Assembly (NCBI RefSeq): GCF_000429905.1
Contig: NZ_AUCT01000013.1
Location: forward strand, 124,001 to 188,000
DNA from: Desulfatibacillum aliphaticivorans DSM 15576
GTDB lineage: Bacteria; Desulfobacterota; Desulfobacteria; Desulfobacterales; Desulfatibacillaceae
Length of the DNA stretch: 64,000 bases
Reading direction: 5' to 3'
Numbering within the stretch: the stretch's first letter is position 1; the number at the start of each line of letters is the position of its first letter. A program made the translations under genes and the position numbers. The notes under the pieces are model-generated. The model saw nothing but the letters and a program-made list of their open reading frames with translations, ran no database searches and was not told where the DNA came from. Positions 52,620 to 62,439 of this stretch are shown in pieces.

Positions 52620-53075
52620 TTGGACCCTCTTCTGGCAGTAGACAGGAGCATGGGGCGCCTTGCCAAATGGTTGAGGCTTTTAGGCTACGACACGGTTTTT
52701 GACCCCGGCATGGGCGACAAGGAGTTTCTATCCCTGGCGGAGCAAGGGCGCATCCTCATTACCAGGACGCGGGCTTTGTTCGGAAAAACCGGTGAAGCCC
52801 GAATGGTGGAAATCGTTGACGGAGATCCCAACGTGCAGTTGGCCGAGACGGTAAAACGCCTGGGCCTGCGCATTGACCGAAGCAAGGCTTTTGGGCGATG
52901 CATACGCTGCAACGTTCCTGTAGAGCCTATTGAACGGGCGAGGGCGGCCGACCGGGTTCCGGATTATGTTTTTGAAACGCATCAGGACTTCGCCCATTGC
53001 CCTCGATGCAAGCGGATTTACTGGCAGGGCAGCCACCAAAACAGGGGGTTGGCCATGCTGGAAAGCATGATTTAA
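52620..53075 (+). CDS. Mut7-C RNase-like protein
   Basis: Protein of 151 residues from TTG 52620 with GGAGG upstream. The N-terminal PIN-like part reads LAVDRSMGRLAKWLRLLGYDTVFDP and LITRTRALF; the C-terminal zinc ribbon has CIRCN and CPRCKRIYWQGSH. This is the Mut7-C (DUF82) family, predicted RNase with a zinc ribbon. Role in bacteria unclear. It lies between the lipoprotein gene and mrp. Confidence 0.9.
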   Translation: MDPLLAVDRSMGRLAKWLRLLGYDTVFDPGMGDKEFLSLAEQGRILITRTRALFGKTGEARMVEIVDGDPNVQLAETVKRLGLRIDRSKAFGRCIRCNVPVEPIERARAADRVPDYVFETHQDFAHCPRCKRIYWQGSHQNRGLAMLESMI

Positions 53076-53196
53076 GGTAAACACGGGCTGGGAGAGTTCC
53101 ACGGCCCCTATATAACAACAGGCGGGCGCGAAATCGCGTTCGAGAGCTGTCACGGCGAAATTCGCCGCGTAAATAAATTTTAAGGAGAATGAAAAG

Positions 53197-54051
53197 ATGT
53201 CTGATCAATGTTCTTCCGGAGGATGCTCCAGTTCCCAGGGCGGCGGAAATATGGCCCACAACATGCAAGATAAAATCATCGAAAGCTCGCTGGCTAAAAT
53301 CAAAAACAAGATCCTGGTCATGAGCGGCAAAGGCGGCGTGGGCAAATCCAGCGTTGCAGCTAATATCGCTGCGGGCCTTGCCAAAAGAGGCAAGAAGGTC
53401 GGCCTGATGGACGTGGACCTTCATGGACCCAGCATCGCAAAAATGATGGGCATTAACAGCATGCTGGACGTTACGCCCGACAATTTCATCATGCCCTGGA
53501 GCTACGATAAAAATTTGAAAGTGGTTTCCATGCAGGCCCTGATGCCGGAAAAGGACCATGCCGTAATCTGGCGCGGTCCTGCAAAAACCGGCGTTATCCG
53601 CCAGTTCATCGCCGACGTGTATTGGGAAGAATTGGACGCCATGGTCATTGACTCTCCTCCCGGAACCGGCGACGAGCCCCTGACCGTAGCCCAGGTGGTG
53701 CCCGACGCCATGGCCGTTATCGTGGCCACGCCCCAGGAAGTCGCATTGGCGGACGTTCGCAAATCCATCAACTTTTGCTCCACCGTGAACATGAAGATTC
53801 TCGGCCTGGTGGAAAACATGGGCGGATTCAAATGCCCCCACTGCGGCGAAACCATTGACATCTTCCCCACGGGCAATGCAAAAATCACGGCCCAGCAGAT
53901 GAATATTCCGTTCCTGGGCAGCCTGCCTTTCGACCCGGACGTGGTCAAGGCCTGCGACAACGGAACTCCGATCATCAACCTGAACGCCAAGTCTCCTTTT
54001 TCCGTAGCCATGGGCGAAATCCTGGACGGAATCGAGGCCAAGTGCAAGTAG
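53197..54051 (+). CDS. mrp: Mrp/NBP35 family P-loop ATPase (Fe-S carrier)
   Basis: Protein of 284 residues. Cys-rich N terminus (CSSGGCSSSQGG) is followed by deviant Walker A SGKGGVGKSS, switch DVDLHGPS, IDSPPGTGDEP and the C-terminal FKCPHCG motif that binds the bridging cluster. Such proteins carry 4Fe-4S clusters to target enzymes. It is a stand-alone gene between inverted repeat CGGCGAAATTCGCCG (53155-53169) and a strong terminator. Confidence 0.95.
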   Translation: MSDQCSSGGCSSSQGGGNMAHNMQDKIIESSLAKIKNKILVMSGKGGVGKSSVAANIAAGLAKRGKKVGLMDVDLHGPSIAKMMGINSMLDVTPDNFIMPWSYDKNLKVVSMQALMPEKDHAVIWRGPAKTGVIRQFIADVYWEELDAMVIDSPPGTGDEPLTVAQVVPDAMAVIVATPQEVALADVRKSINFCSTVNMKILGLVENMGGFKCPHCGETIDIFPTGNAKITAQQMNIPFLGSLPFDPDVVKACDNGTPIINLNAKSPFSVAMGEILDGIEAKCK

Positions 54052-54062
54052 TCTTGTTCTGC

Positions 54063-54099
54063 AAGGCCCGGCGGCAAACCGCCGGGCCTTGTTTTTTTT
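54063..54099 (+). terminator. Intrinsic terminator after mrp
   Basis: Perfect 12-bp stem AAGGCCCGGCGG / CCGCCGGGCCTT with loop CAAA, then G and eight T. Confidence 0.95.
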
Positions 54100-54126
54100 A
54101 AAGAATGACCGTCCCGGGAATTTGTC

Positions 54127-54903
54127 ATGTCTATTGCCGTTGCTTTGGAAAACCGGCTGTCGCAATGCCCTCGCATAGCCACCCTGGGAGTCAAGCCCAA
54201 TTTCTCCGACTACTCGCCTCGGGAGCAAGCCCTCATCCGCAAGGCGGAAACCCTTTATTATCCCAGCAGCTTTTACGCCCCCTTGTTCCAGGCCATGGGC
54301 AAAAAAACCTTTCCAGGCCCCGCCGTCTATGCTTGCGCACAGGATAAAATCGCCCAAACCGCCCTCTTTCAATTGATGCAGATCCCCCATCCGCGCACCA
54401 AAGTGTATTACGGCCCGCAGCAGAAAAAATTCATCCTCAGGGATTTCGGGCTGCCTTTGGTGGCTAAGATCCCCAGGGGGTCGGCCCAGGGGAAGGGCGT
54501 GTTTCTTATCCAAAAGCCCGAGCAACTGGCGGAGTATTGCAAGGAGAACCACGCAGCCTATATTCAGGAGCTCCTGCCCATTGATCGGGATATCCGTGTG
54601 GTGGTGGTTGGGAAGCAGGCGGTGATCTCGTATTGGCGCGTGCCGGAACAAGACGCTTTTTTGCACAATGTGGCCGCCGGAGGGGAGATCGTCTTTGATG
54701 ACGTCCCCCGGGAAGCCGTGGACCTGGCTGTGAAAACCGCAATCTGTTGCGGGTGGGACGACGTGGGCCTGGACCTGTGCATGGTGGACGGCCGCCCCCT
54801 TGTCATGGAAGCCAATATGAAATACGGTAGGCAAGGTTTCGCCCTTGCAGGCATTGATTATTACAGCATGATGGAGACCTTCATAGCCGATGGAAAAATC
54901 TGA
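54127..54903 (+). CDS. RimK-like ATP-grasp protein
   Basis: Protein of 258 residues. The ATP-grasp core includes LPLVAKIPRGSAQGKGVFLI, YIQELLPIDRDIRVVVVGKQAV (positions 140-161) and the metal-binding DDVGLDLCMVDGRPLVMEANMKYG. RimK-type enzymes ligate amino acids to proteins or small peptides. The N-terminal part (YYPSSFYAPLFQAMGKKTFPG) is typical of a branch found in deltaproteobacteria. The end overlaps the HD-domain gene by 14 bases. Confidence 0.85.
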   Translation: MSIAVALENRLSQCPRIATLGVKPNFSDYSPREQALIRKAETLYYPSSFYAPLFQAMGKKTFPGPAVYACAQDKIAQTALFQLMQIPHPRTKVYYGPQQKKFILRDFGLPLVAKIPRGSAQGKGVFLIQKPEQLAEYCKENHAAYIQELLPIDRDIRVVVVGKQAVISYWRVPEQDAFLHNVAAGGEIVFDDVPREAVDLAVKTAICCGWDDVGLDLCMVDGRPLVMEANMKYGRQGFALAGIDYYSMMETFIADGKI

Positions 54904-56056
54904 ACCCGGCTTGTTTGATATACTTTGCGCCCAACTGGAACAACGGGAGGCTGAAACCCTGGCCCCCCGCGCCGCCCTCACCAAGGACGGACTGCGCCGA
55001 AACCCGGAGCAGCGCGCGGACGAAGGGTATCGCCAGTCTTTTTCCCTGGACGTGGACCGCATTCTGCACTCCCGCGCCTACACCCGATACATTGACAAAA
55101 CCCAGGTTTTTTACCTGATTAAAAACGACCACATCACCCACCGGGTGCTGCATGTGCAGCTGGTTTCCAAAATCGCCCGCACAATCGGCCGTTTTTTGCG
55201 TTTGAACGAAGACCTGATTGAAGCCATCGCCCTGGGCCACGACATAGGCCATGCGCCTTTCGGCCATGAAGGGGAAACCTTTTTGTCCGAGCTATGCCAA
55301 GAGCACGGCATCGGCCCGTTTTTGCATAATGTGCAAAGCGTGCAGTTTTTGGACAAGGTGGAGCGCGGCGGCAAAGGCTGGAACCTCTGCCTCCAGACCC
55401 TGGACGGCATCCTGTGCCATGACGGAGAGATTCACAACCAATACCTTCATCCGGTAACGAAAATGGGATTTGACGACCTGGAAAGGGACATACGCGCCAA
55501 GCTGGAAGATCCTGCTGCGCAGCTCATTCCCATGACCGCGGAAGGCTGCGTAGTCCGCATGGCCGACACCATCAGCTACATAGGCCGCGACATTGAGGAC
55601 GCCATTCGCCTGAAGCTCATCTCCCGGGATCAAATACCCAGGGAATGCGCTGAAATATTAGGCGAAACCAACGGCTCCATTGTCCACGCCCTGGTGACGG
55701 ACATCATCCGGAACAGCGCCAACGGAACGGAGATATCCTTCTCGGCCTACATTTCCGACGCTCTTAAAAAGCTGAAACAGTTCAACCTGGAAAATATCTA
55801 TCTGCATAAAAAGGTGAAGGCCAACAGCGCAACCATCCACAAGCTGTTCCGGCATCTGTTTGAAAAATTTTTGGACGACTTCCAAAAGCAGCGCCGGGAT
55901 TCGGCCATTTTCACCAGTTTCCTGAGAGGGAAGGACGAGGCCTATTTAACCGGGCATAGGGATGCGGAAATCGTCCGGGATTTCCTGGCCGGCATGACCG
56001 ACCACTATTTTTTAAGGCAATGCCCCGAGGAAATGCAGCCCAAACCGGCCCTGTGA
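54890..56056 (+). CDS. dgt: dGTPase-like HD-domain phosphohydrolase
   Basis: Protein of 388 residues. The HD core is complete: THRVLHVQLVSKIARTIGRFL, ALGHDIGHAPFGHEGE, and later HDGEIHNQ and VVRMADTISYIGRDIEDA. This is the dGTP triphosphohydrolase family, which breaks dNTPs and keeps pools balanced. Length is close to the shorter bacterial enzymes. Start ATG 54890 sits inside the RimK-like gene's last codons, so they are co-translated. Confidence 0.9.
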   Translation: MEKSEPGLFDILCAQLEQREAETLAPRAALTKDGLRRNPEQRADEGYRQSFSLDVDRILHSRAYTRYIDKTQVFYLIKNDHITHRVLHVQLVSKIARTIGRFLRLNEDLIEAIALGHDIGHAPFGHEGETFLSELCQEHGIGPFLHNVQSVQFLDKVERGGKGWNLCLQTLDGILCHDGEIHNQYLHPVTKMGFDDLERDIRAKLEDPAAQLIPMTAEGCVVRMADTISYIGRDIEDAIRLKLISRDQIPRECAEILGETNGSIVHALVTDIIRNSANGTEISFSAYISDALKKLKQFNLENIYLHKKVKANSATIHKLFRHLFEKFLDDFQKQRRDSAIFTSFLRGKDEAYLTGHRDAEIVRDFLAGMTDHYFLRQCPEEMQPKPAL

Positions 56057-56063
56057 TTTTACC

Positions 56064-56807
56064 ATGAAAGCATACGAACCCCGCACATATCGTTCATCAT
56101 CCGGCAGAAAAGGCCTGGAGCCTTTTAGGGTGCAGGTCAGGGAATCGGACTTGATGATCCAGGCGGAGCAGGTCTTGCAAAAAGAGGCCATGGATATTTT
56201 GCTCCGCTGCCGGTCCCATCTGGAAAATTATATAGAACAATTTCCCGGCTTCGCCTCCACTCTGGCGCCCTGGAAAATTGATGGGCCGGCCCCGCCCATC
56301 ATCCGGTCCATGGCTCAGGCGGGTCTGGCCGCCGGCGTAGGCCCCATGGCCGCTGTGGCCGGGGCTGTGGCGCAGTATGTGGGCCAAGGCTTGCGTGCGG
56401 CGTCCGGGGAAGTCATCGTGGAAAACGGTGGAGACGTGTACGCCTTGGTGCAAGGCGAGCTGTTTATGGGGATTTTCGCCGGAGATTCGCCGCTGGCCGG
56501 CAAGTTGGGCCTGCGTTTGAACCCCGAAGGCCAGCCTATCGGAGTATGCACTTCTTCGGCCTCCATCGGCCATTCCAAGTCCTTTGGCAAGGCCGACGCC
56601 GTTGTGATAGTCTCCAGGGATTGCGCGCTGGCGGACGCAACGGCCACCGCCGCCGCTAACCTGGTTACCGGGCCTAAGGATGTTGAAGCGGCTGTGAATT
56701 TCGCCCAGAGCGTTCCCGGCGTCATCGGCGCCGTGTCCATCTGCCAAAGTCAATTCGCCGCCTGGGGAGACCTGGAGCTGGCTCCCGTGCAGGGAAAAAG
56801 ACCTTGA
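56064..56807 (+). CDS. UPF0280 family protein (ApbE-like fold)
   Basis: Protein of 247 residues. SGRKGLEPFRVQVRESDL, GPMAAVAGAVAQYVGQGL, IVENGGDVYAL and GVCTSSASIGHSKSFGKADAVVIVS (positions 156-180) match UPF0280, a family related to ApbE flavin transferase and common in methanogens and sulfate reducers. Function unestablished. It follows the dGTPase-like gene by 7 bases. Confidence 0.88.
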   Translation: MKAYEPRTYRSSSGRKGLEPFRVQVRESDLMIQAEQVLQKEAMDILLRCRSHLENYIEQFPGFASTLAPWKIDGPAPPIIRSMAQAGLAAGVGPMAAVAGAVAQYVGQGLRAASGEVIVENGGDVYALVQGELFMGIFAGDSPLAGKLGLRLNPEGQPIGVCTSSASIGHSKSFGKADAVVIVSRDCALADATATAAANLVTGPKDVEAAVNFAQSVPGVIGAVSICQSQFAAWGDLELAPVQGKRP

Positions 56808-56916
56808 GTTTTCTCGCATAAAATAGTAAACCTTCTTATGATTTTACTATTTTCTGATGTAATGAATCGCAGGCCTTGGCCTGCAATGCTTTAGGCTGAC
56901 GGGAATTACCAATTGC

Positions 56917-57408
56917 ATGAAGACAATGTGGGCGCCATGGCGCATTGAATACATTCTGGGAGAAAAAGAGGAAGGCTGCGTTTTTTGCCTTGCCAAGGAT
57001 GTGAATACGGAGCTTACCCTGTTCGTGGGCGATCAAACCATGGTTGTCATGAACAAGTTTCCCTATTCCAACGCGCATTTGCTGGTTTGCCCCATTCGCC
57101 ACATCTCCAGGCTGGACCAACTCTCCATGCAGGAAATGGGTATTTTGACCAAGACCGTGGAGCAAAGCATTGAAATATTGAAAAAAGTGATGAACCCGGA
57201 TGGATTTAACGTCGGCCTGAACCTGGGCAAGGTGGCCGGCGCAGGCGTGGAGGAGCACCTGCACTTCCATATCGTACCCCGGTGGTTTGGCGATGTAAAC
57301 GCCTTGACTGTGTTTGCTGACGTGAGGGTTATTCCCGAACACATTCTGGCGACGCACGCCAATTTAAAGCCCCATTTCGATAAATTGGACCCCAAAACCT
57401 GGGAATAG
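56917..57408 (+). CDS. HIT family hydrolase (Ap4A phosphorylase-like)
   Basis: Protein of 163 residues. WAPWRIEYILGEKEEGCVFC start, then VVMNKFPYSNAHLLVCPIRH, GLNLGKVAGAGVEEHLHFHIVPRW with the HxHxH catalytic triad and the upstream CVFC possibly holding zinc with a His. Members split diadenosine polyphosphates or nucleotidyl conjugates. Stand-alone gene after a 109-base spacer. Confidence 0.93.
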   Translation: MKTMWAPWRIEYILGEKEEGCVFCLAKDVNTELTLFVGDQTMVVMNKFPYSNAHLLVCPIRHISRLDQLSMQEMGILTKTVEQSIEILKKVMNPDGFNVGLNLGKVAGAGVEEHLHFHIVPRWFGDVNALTVFADVRVIPEHILATHANLKPHFDKLDPKTWE

Positions 57409-57484
57409 CCGGGTTAGGGGGCGAAAAATCGCAAAAAACCCGGCCCCATTCCAGGCCGGATCAATCCCTCAATGGAGGAAAGTT

Positions 57485-57904
57485 ATGAAGGTTATTAAGG
57501 GAGGCCTTGCCGGAGTTATTGTCGCCTTGTGCATCATGGTGATCTACCAAAACGCGGAGTTTTTAAAAACCACCTATTCCTTGGGCGTGGACTTCAAACT
57601 TTCCGATGCTTGGGTGTTTCATACTCCTGAGCTGCCCAACGGCGTTTTCCTGCTGATCACTCTGTTTGTCGGCGTGATCGTGGGATACGGCGTCACCCTG
57701 CCCGGATGGATGCGCAACAAAAAACTCATCCGCCAGAGCGGTGAGGAAGTTCGCGCCTTGCGCTCTCAGGTTGAAAAGCTGAAAAACAGGCCGGCCCCCA
57801 GCTTCTCCCTGGATTCGGAGGCAGAAAGCGCGGCTGATGAAAGCACAGCGCCCGCCGATGCCTCAGCAGAGGAAAAGGACAACCAGGAAGCAGCCACTCA
57901 GTAA
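57485..57904 (+). CDS. LapA-domain (DUF1049) membrane protein
   Basis: Protein of 139 residues with two membrane segments (AGVIVALCIMVIYQN and VFLLITLFVGVIVGYGV) joined by a short loop, then a coiled-coil (EEVRALRSQVEKLKN) and an acidic, Ala-rich tail. LapA in E. coli helps LpxC turnover and LPS assembly as LapA-LapB; here no LapB is adjacent. GAGGAAAG precedes the ATG. Followed by mutS after 29 bases. Confidence 0.85.
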   Translation: MKVIKGGLAGVIVALCIMVIYQNAEFLKTTYSLGVDFKLSDAWVFHTPELPNGVFLLITLFVGVIVGYGVTLPGWMRNKKLIRQSGEEVRALRSQVEKLKNRPAPSFSLDSEAESAADESTAPADASAEEKDNQEAATQ

Positions 57905-57933
57905 ATTAATGGAGGACCGGCAAACCCAGCCCC

Positions 57934-60603
57934 ATGAGCGCCCCAAAAGTAACTCCCATGGTACGCCAGTACCTATCCATTAAGGCGGAACATCCTGATT
58001 CAATTCTATTTTTCAGGATGGGCGATTTCTACGAAATGTTCTTCGAGGATGCCGAGAAAGCCTCCAAGGCGCTCGACATCACCTTAACTTCCCGAAATAA
58101 AAACGACCCGGACCCCGTACCCATGTGCGGGGTCCCACATCATTCTGCAAACGGATATGTGGCCCGGTTGGTGGAGCAGGGCTTCAAGGTGGCCATTTGC
58201 GATCAGGTGCAGGACCCTTCCGAAGCCAAAGGCCTGGTGGAGCGAAAAGTGGTTCAGGTGGTTACGCCCGGTATGCAGCTGGACGGCAGATACCTGGACG
58301 CCAGCCAGAATAATTTCGTATGCGCCGCCGTCGCCGGCAGGGGAGGCGTAGGCCTTGCTTTTTTGGACATCTCCACGGGCGCTTTTCTGGTCACCCAGGT
58401 GACCACGCCCGAATCCGCGTTTCAGGAAATCCTCCGCATGGGCCCCAAGGAACTGGTCCTGCCGGAGAAATTCGAAGAAAACGCCCGGGCCGCCGCAGCC
58501 ATGCGCATGGCGGACCAGTTGCCCACTTCCCGCTTGGAAAGCAAGGACTTTGAAAACGCCAGGACCAGGGACAGGCTGCTGGAGCACTTTAAAACCAGGT
58601 CTTTGGAAGGATTCGGCATACAGGACCTGCCCCTGGCCGTCAGGGCGGCCGGCGCCTTGCTGCATTACGTGCAGCAGGCCCAAAGGCAGGAAATCACCCA
58701 TGTTACAAAAATCCAGGCCTACTTTCAGGACCAATTCCTGTGGATCGACGATAACAGCGCCCGAAACCTGGAATTGCTGAAAAATATTCGCAACGGAACC
58801 CGCCAGGGCGCGCTCATTTCCGTGCTGGATAAAACCGTCACCGCCATGGGCGCAAGGCTCATGAGCTACCTGCTGCGCTATCCTTTGATCGATCCCCAGG
58901 TCATAAATTTGCGTCTGGACGCCGTGGAACAGGCAAAAGACCTGGCCCGGGTGCGGGACGAGGTCAGGGAAGCGCTTAAAGAGGTGCACGACCTGGAGCG
59001 GCTGCGCAGCCGGACGGCCTTGGGGCACGCCAACGGACGGGATCTGGCCGCCATGGGCGAGTCTCTCAAGCAATTGCCCAGGCTGTGGGCTTTGCTTAAG
59101 GAGAATTTTGAATCCCCCCTGCTTTGCGGAGAGGCGACGGACGACGGCCTGACCGACGTGGCCGACCTCATCGACCGGTCCATCCGCGAGGATGCGCCCC
59201 CGGGCGTGCGGGACGGCGGCATGATCAAGCCGGGCTTCAACGAGGAGTTGGACGAGGTGGCGGCCCTGGCCACGGATGTCAAAGGGCTCATCGCCGGGCT
59301 GGAGGCCCAGGAAAAGGAACGCACGGGCATATCCACCTTAAAAGTCCGCTACAACAAGGTTTTCGGCTATTATATTGAAATATCCAAAAACCAGACCAAG
59401 TCGATTCCGCCCCATTACGTGCGCAAGCAAACCCTGGTGAACGCCGAACGCTATATCACGGACGAACTCAAGGAATTTGAAACCAAGGTCCTGGGCGCCG
59501 AAGAACGCCGGGTGGCCCTGGAATACAATATTTTCATCCGGATAGTGGACCGCATCAACGGGGAAAACGACCGGCTTGAAAAGGCATCGCACCTGATCGC
59601 CTGGGTGGATGTCTTGACCACCCTGGGACACGTGGCCGACCATAACGGGTATTGCCGCCCGGTGGTGGACATGGGCCAGACCCTGGACCTGCAGGAAAGC
59701 CGCCATCCCGTGGTGGAAAAAATGCTGCCCGGCCAGCGGTTTGTGCCCAACAACATAGCCATGAACAATCTGGATCAGCAGATCCTCATGATTACGGGTC
59801 CCAACATGGCCGGTAAATCCACGGTGCTCAGGCAGGCCGCCTTGTGCGTGATCATGACCCAGATGGGCTCGTTCGTTCCGGCTGAAAAAGCCGTGGTGGG
59901 CGTGGTGGATAAAATTTTCACCAGGGTGGGGGCCTTGGACAACCTCTCCCAGGGCGAGAGCACCTTTATGGTGGAAATGCAGGAGACCGCCAACATCCTG
60001 AACAACGTGAGCCACCGAAGCCTGGTTATTCTGGACGAAATCGGGCGGGGCACCTCCACCTTTGACGGGCTGTCAATCGCCTGGGCCGTGGCCGAGTATC
60101 TGCATGACTATAAGGACCATGGCGTAAAAACCATGTTCGCCACCCATTATCACGAGTTGACCGACCTGACCAAAACCCATCCCAGGGTGAAAAACTTCAA
60201 CATTGCGGTCAACGAATGGAACGACGAAATTATTTTCTTGCACAGCCTTGTGGAAGGCGGAACCAACAAGAGTTATGGAATTCAGGTGGCAAGACTGGCG
60301 GGAATACCCGCAAGTGTGATAAGAAGGTCAAAACAGGTTCTTCAAACCATTGAAGATAGCGAAGAAGCCAGGGTGGCCTACTCGGCCAAAGCCTCCGGGA
60401 AAAGCGGCAAAAAAGACGTTCAGGTCCAAATGAGCCTGTTCCCCACCCCTGGCGAGCTTGCAGCCCAGGCCCTGGAAAGAATGGACATCAACGTCATGAC
60501 CCCTCTGGAGGCCATGAATGTGCTGAGCGAGCTTCAGCAACGGGTTAAACGCCCGGAAAAAGCCCCTGCGGACGTTACAGCGGAAACCGAAGACCAGGAA
60601 TAA
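57934..60603 (+). CDS. mutS: DNA mismatch repair protein MutS
   Basis: Protein of 889 residues, the usual length. Mismatch-reading Phe-x-Glu lies in FFRMGDFYEMFFEDA near residue 25. The ATPase domain has Walker A ITGPNMAGKST near 626, a Walker B LVILDEIGRGTSTFDG near 695 and the H-motif TMFATHYHELTDL. It is MutS1 by architecture (domains I to V plus a C-terminal dimer segment). mutL is not in the window. Confidence 0.98.
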   Translation: MSAPKVTPMVRQYLSIKAEHPDSILFFRMGDFYEMFFEDAEKASKALDITLTSRNKNDPDPVPMCGVPHHSANGYVARLVEQGFKVAICDQVQDPSEAKGLVERKVVQVVTPGMQLDGRYLDASQNNFVCAAVAGRGGVGLAFLDISTGAFLVTQVTTPESAFQEILRMGPKELVLPEKFEENARAAAAMRMADQLPTSRLESKDFENARTRDRLLEHFKTRSLEGFGIQDLPLAVRAAGALLHYVQQAQRQEITHVTKIQAYFQDQFLWIDDNSARNLELLKNIRNGTRQGALISVLDKTVTAMGARLMSYLLRYPLIDPQVINLRLDAVEQAKDLARVRDEVREALKEVHDLERLRSRTALGHANGRDLAAMGESLKQLPRLWALLKENFESPLLCGEATDDGLTDVADLIDRSIREDAPPGVRDGGMIKPGFNEELDEVAALATDVKGLIAGLEAQEKERTGISTLKVRYNKVFGYYIEISKNQTKSIPPHYVRKQTLVNAERYITDELKEFETKVLGAEERRVALEYNIFIRIVDRINGENDRLEKASHLIAWVDVLTTLGHVADHNGYCRPVVDMGQTLDLQESRHPVVEKMLPGQRFVPNNIAMNNLDQQILMITGPNMAGKSTVLRQAALCVIMTQMGSFVPAEKAVVGVVDKIFTRVGALDNLSQGESTFMVEMQETANILNNVSHRSLVILDEIGRGTSTFDGLSIAWAVAEYLHDYKDHGVKTMFATHYHELTDLTKTHPRVKNFNIAVNEWNDEIIFLHSLVEGGTNKSYGIQVARLAGIPASVIRRSKQVLQTIEDSEEARVAYSAKASGKSGKKDVQVQMSLFPTPGELAAQALERMDINVMTPLEAMNVLSELQQRVKRPEKAPADVTAETEDQE

Positions 60604-60623
60604 GCGACTCAGAGAGAAGCCGG

Positions 60624-62435
60624 ATGCCATTGACTGCGGGATACAGCCGGAAATTCGCCGAAAAAAACAAGAGTCCTCTTGTTTTCGCAGTCCTTATGTT
60701 TCTGCTTTTTGCATGGTGCGCCGCGCCCGATTACTCCCTGGCGGACAATCCCCGCTCCCTCTACCTGCAAGCCCAGAAATGCGCCCGGGAATTAAAAAGC
60801 GATCCCCGCAAACGCAAATACAGGGATCGCTGGATTATCTGCATCCAGGGCTACCAGAAAGTCTACAAAACCGATCCTAACGGCCCGTGGGCCGCGGCGG
60901 GCCTTTATGAAGCAGCCGTTCTGTATGAAGAGCTCTACCAGCTTTCCCATAAAAAAACAGACCGGGCGGAAGCGGTGGACCTGTGCCAGCGCATTGTCAA
61001 ACGATTTCCCAAAAGCGCTTACAAATCCAAAGCCATCGACATGCTGGCGGAAATCAACCAGATCCGCTCCTTAAAAAAGCAGACTCTGGTCAAGAACATG
61101 CCCAAGATCAAGCCCTTGCCCTCCCAAAAGCCCAAACCAAAGCCAAAGCGCGAACCCAAACCCGAGCCAAAGCCGGAGCCCCAGCCTGACCCGGACCCCA
61201 TCGGCAAGCTGGTGCAAAGCGCCTCCTGCGAGGAGCCGCCGCCCGACCCCATCGCCGGAGCGGGGGATACGGCCCTGGTTACGGGGCTGAGGTATTGGTC
61301 CAGCAAAAGCTACACCAGGGTGGTCATTGATGCGGATAAAGAGACCCAGTATAAGGATCACCTCCTAAAAAAAGACCCCGCTCTCGGAAAGCCCCAGCGC
61401 CTTTTCATAGACATGGATCACTCCAAGGTGGGCAAGGACCTGGACAGGGCCGTAACCATCCAGGACGACCTGTTGAGCGGAGTGCGCGCCGCCCAGTTCG
61501 ACCAAGAAACCGTGCGGGTGGTGGTGGACCTGAAATCCTTCAAGTCCTACAAGGTGTTTTCCCTGAAGAATCCTTTCCGTGTGGTCATCGACGTGCGGGG
61601 AGAAAAAAAGACGCCCTCCGAGCCTGTTAGGGTCGCCGCATCCAGGCCGGCTTTGCCCATGCCTGACGAAAAAGGCAAGGTTCCGGCAGGCGCCATTGCG
61701 ACTCAGCTCGCCCTGGGCGTCTCCACCATTGTCATAGACGCCGGCCACGGCGGCAAGGATTACGGAGCGCCCGGAGCCGTTAAAGGGGTGCACGAAAAGC
61801 AGGTGGTTCTGGCCATCGCCCAAAAACTGGCCAAGGCCCTTAAGGAGCAAACCCCCTGCCAAATCTATCTTACCAGGGATTCCGACCGCTATCTGACCCT
61901 GGAAGAACGCACGGCCATTGCAAACACAAAAAACGCGGATCTGTTCATATCCATCCACACCAATTCGCACCCCAGCAGCAAACCCTACGGGGTGGAAACC
62001 TATTACCTGAACCTGGCCACGGATGACGAGTCCATCCGGGTGGCGGCCCTGGAAAACCAGACATCCAAAAAGAACATCAGCGACCTCCAGAGCATCCTGG
62101 ACAGCCTGATGCATAACAATAAGGTCAATGAATCCCAACGCCTGGCCCATTCCGTACAAAAAAAGATGTGCAGCAACCTAAAAACAAAATACTCGGCAAT
62201 CAGGGACAGGGGCGTAAGAAAAGCCCCCTTTTATGTGCTTTTGGGTGCGGAAATGCCGGCTATCCTGGTGGAGACCTCGTTTATCAGCAATAGCAGGGAA
62301 TGCAAACGTCTGACTTACGGCCCCTACCAGGACCGCCTGGTGCAGGGCATTGTGGACGGAGTCAAGGAATACGTCAAGCAACTCAACCCGACCACGACGG
62401 GCTGGACGGGCAATCAAACCAAAACCTCGGGATAA
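60624..62435 (+). CDS. N-acetylmuramoyl-L-alanine amidase with AMIN domain
   Basis: Protein of 603 residues. A signal anchor (FAVLMFLLFAWCAAPDYSLA) is followed by a helical repeat region to about residue 155, a Pro/Lys/Glu-rich linker (alternating KP and EP, about 163-195), an AMIN domain (about 215-330, RYWSSKSYTRVVIDADKE) and a zinc amidase_3 domain (about 370-590): TIVIDAGHGGKDYGAPG, FISIHTNSHPS and VETSFISNSRE. It cuts peptide side chains from peptidoglycan during cell separation, like AmiC. The TPR-like N-terminal part is unusual for the E. coli type but occurs in sulfate reducers. Confidence 0.92.
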   Translation: MPLTAGYSRKFAEKNKSPLVFAVLMFLLFAWCAAPDYSLADNPRSLYLQAQKCARELKSDPRKRKYRDRWIICIQGYQKVYKTDPNGPWAAAGLYEAAVLYEELYQLSHKKTDRAEAVDLCQRIVKRFPKSAYKSKAIDMLAEINQIRSLKKQTLVKNMPKIKPLPSQKPKPKPKREPKPEPKPEPQPDPDPIGKLVQSASCEEPPPDPIAGAGDTALVTGLRYWSSKSYTRVVIDADKETQYKDHLLKKDPALGKPQRLFIDMDHSKVGKDLDRAVTIQDDLLSGVRAAQFDQETVRVVVDLKSFKSYKVFSLKNPFRVVIDVRGEKKTPSEPVRVAASRPALPMPDEKGKVPAGAIATQLALGVSTIVIDAGHGGKDYGAPGAVKGVHEKQVVLAIAQKLAKALKEQTPCQIYLTRDSDRYLTLEERTAIANTKNADLFISIHTNSHPSSKPYGVETYYLNLATDDESIRVAALENQTSKKNISDLQSILDSLMHNNKVNESQRLAHSVQKKMCSNLKTKYSAIRDRGVRKAPFYVLLGAEMPAILVETSFISNSRECKRLTYGPYQDRLVQGIVDGVKEYVKQLNPTTTGWTGNQTKTSG

Positions 62436-62439
62436 CGCC

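Noticed and set aside
52927..55062. Open frame of 711 codons on the minus strand across mrp and the RimK-like gene
   Set aside because: Antisense shadow of three genes with clear motifs; composition is rich in His and Gly as expected of reversed GC-rich codons.
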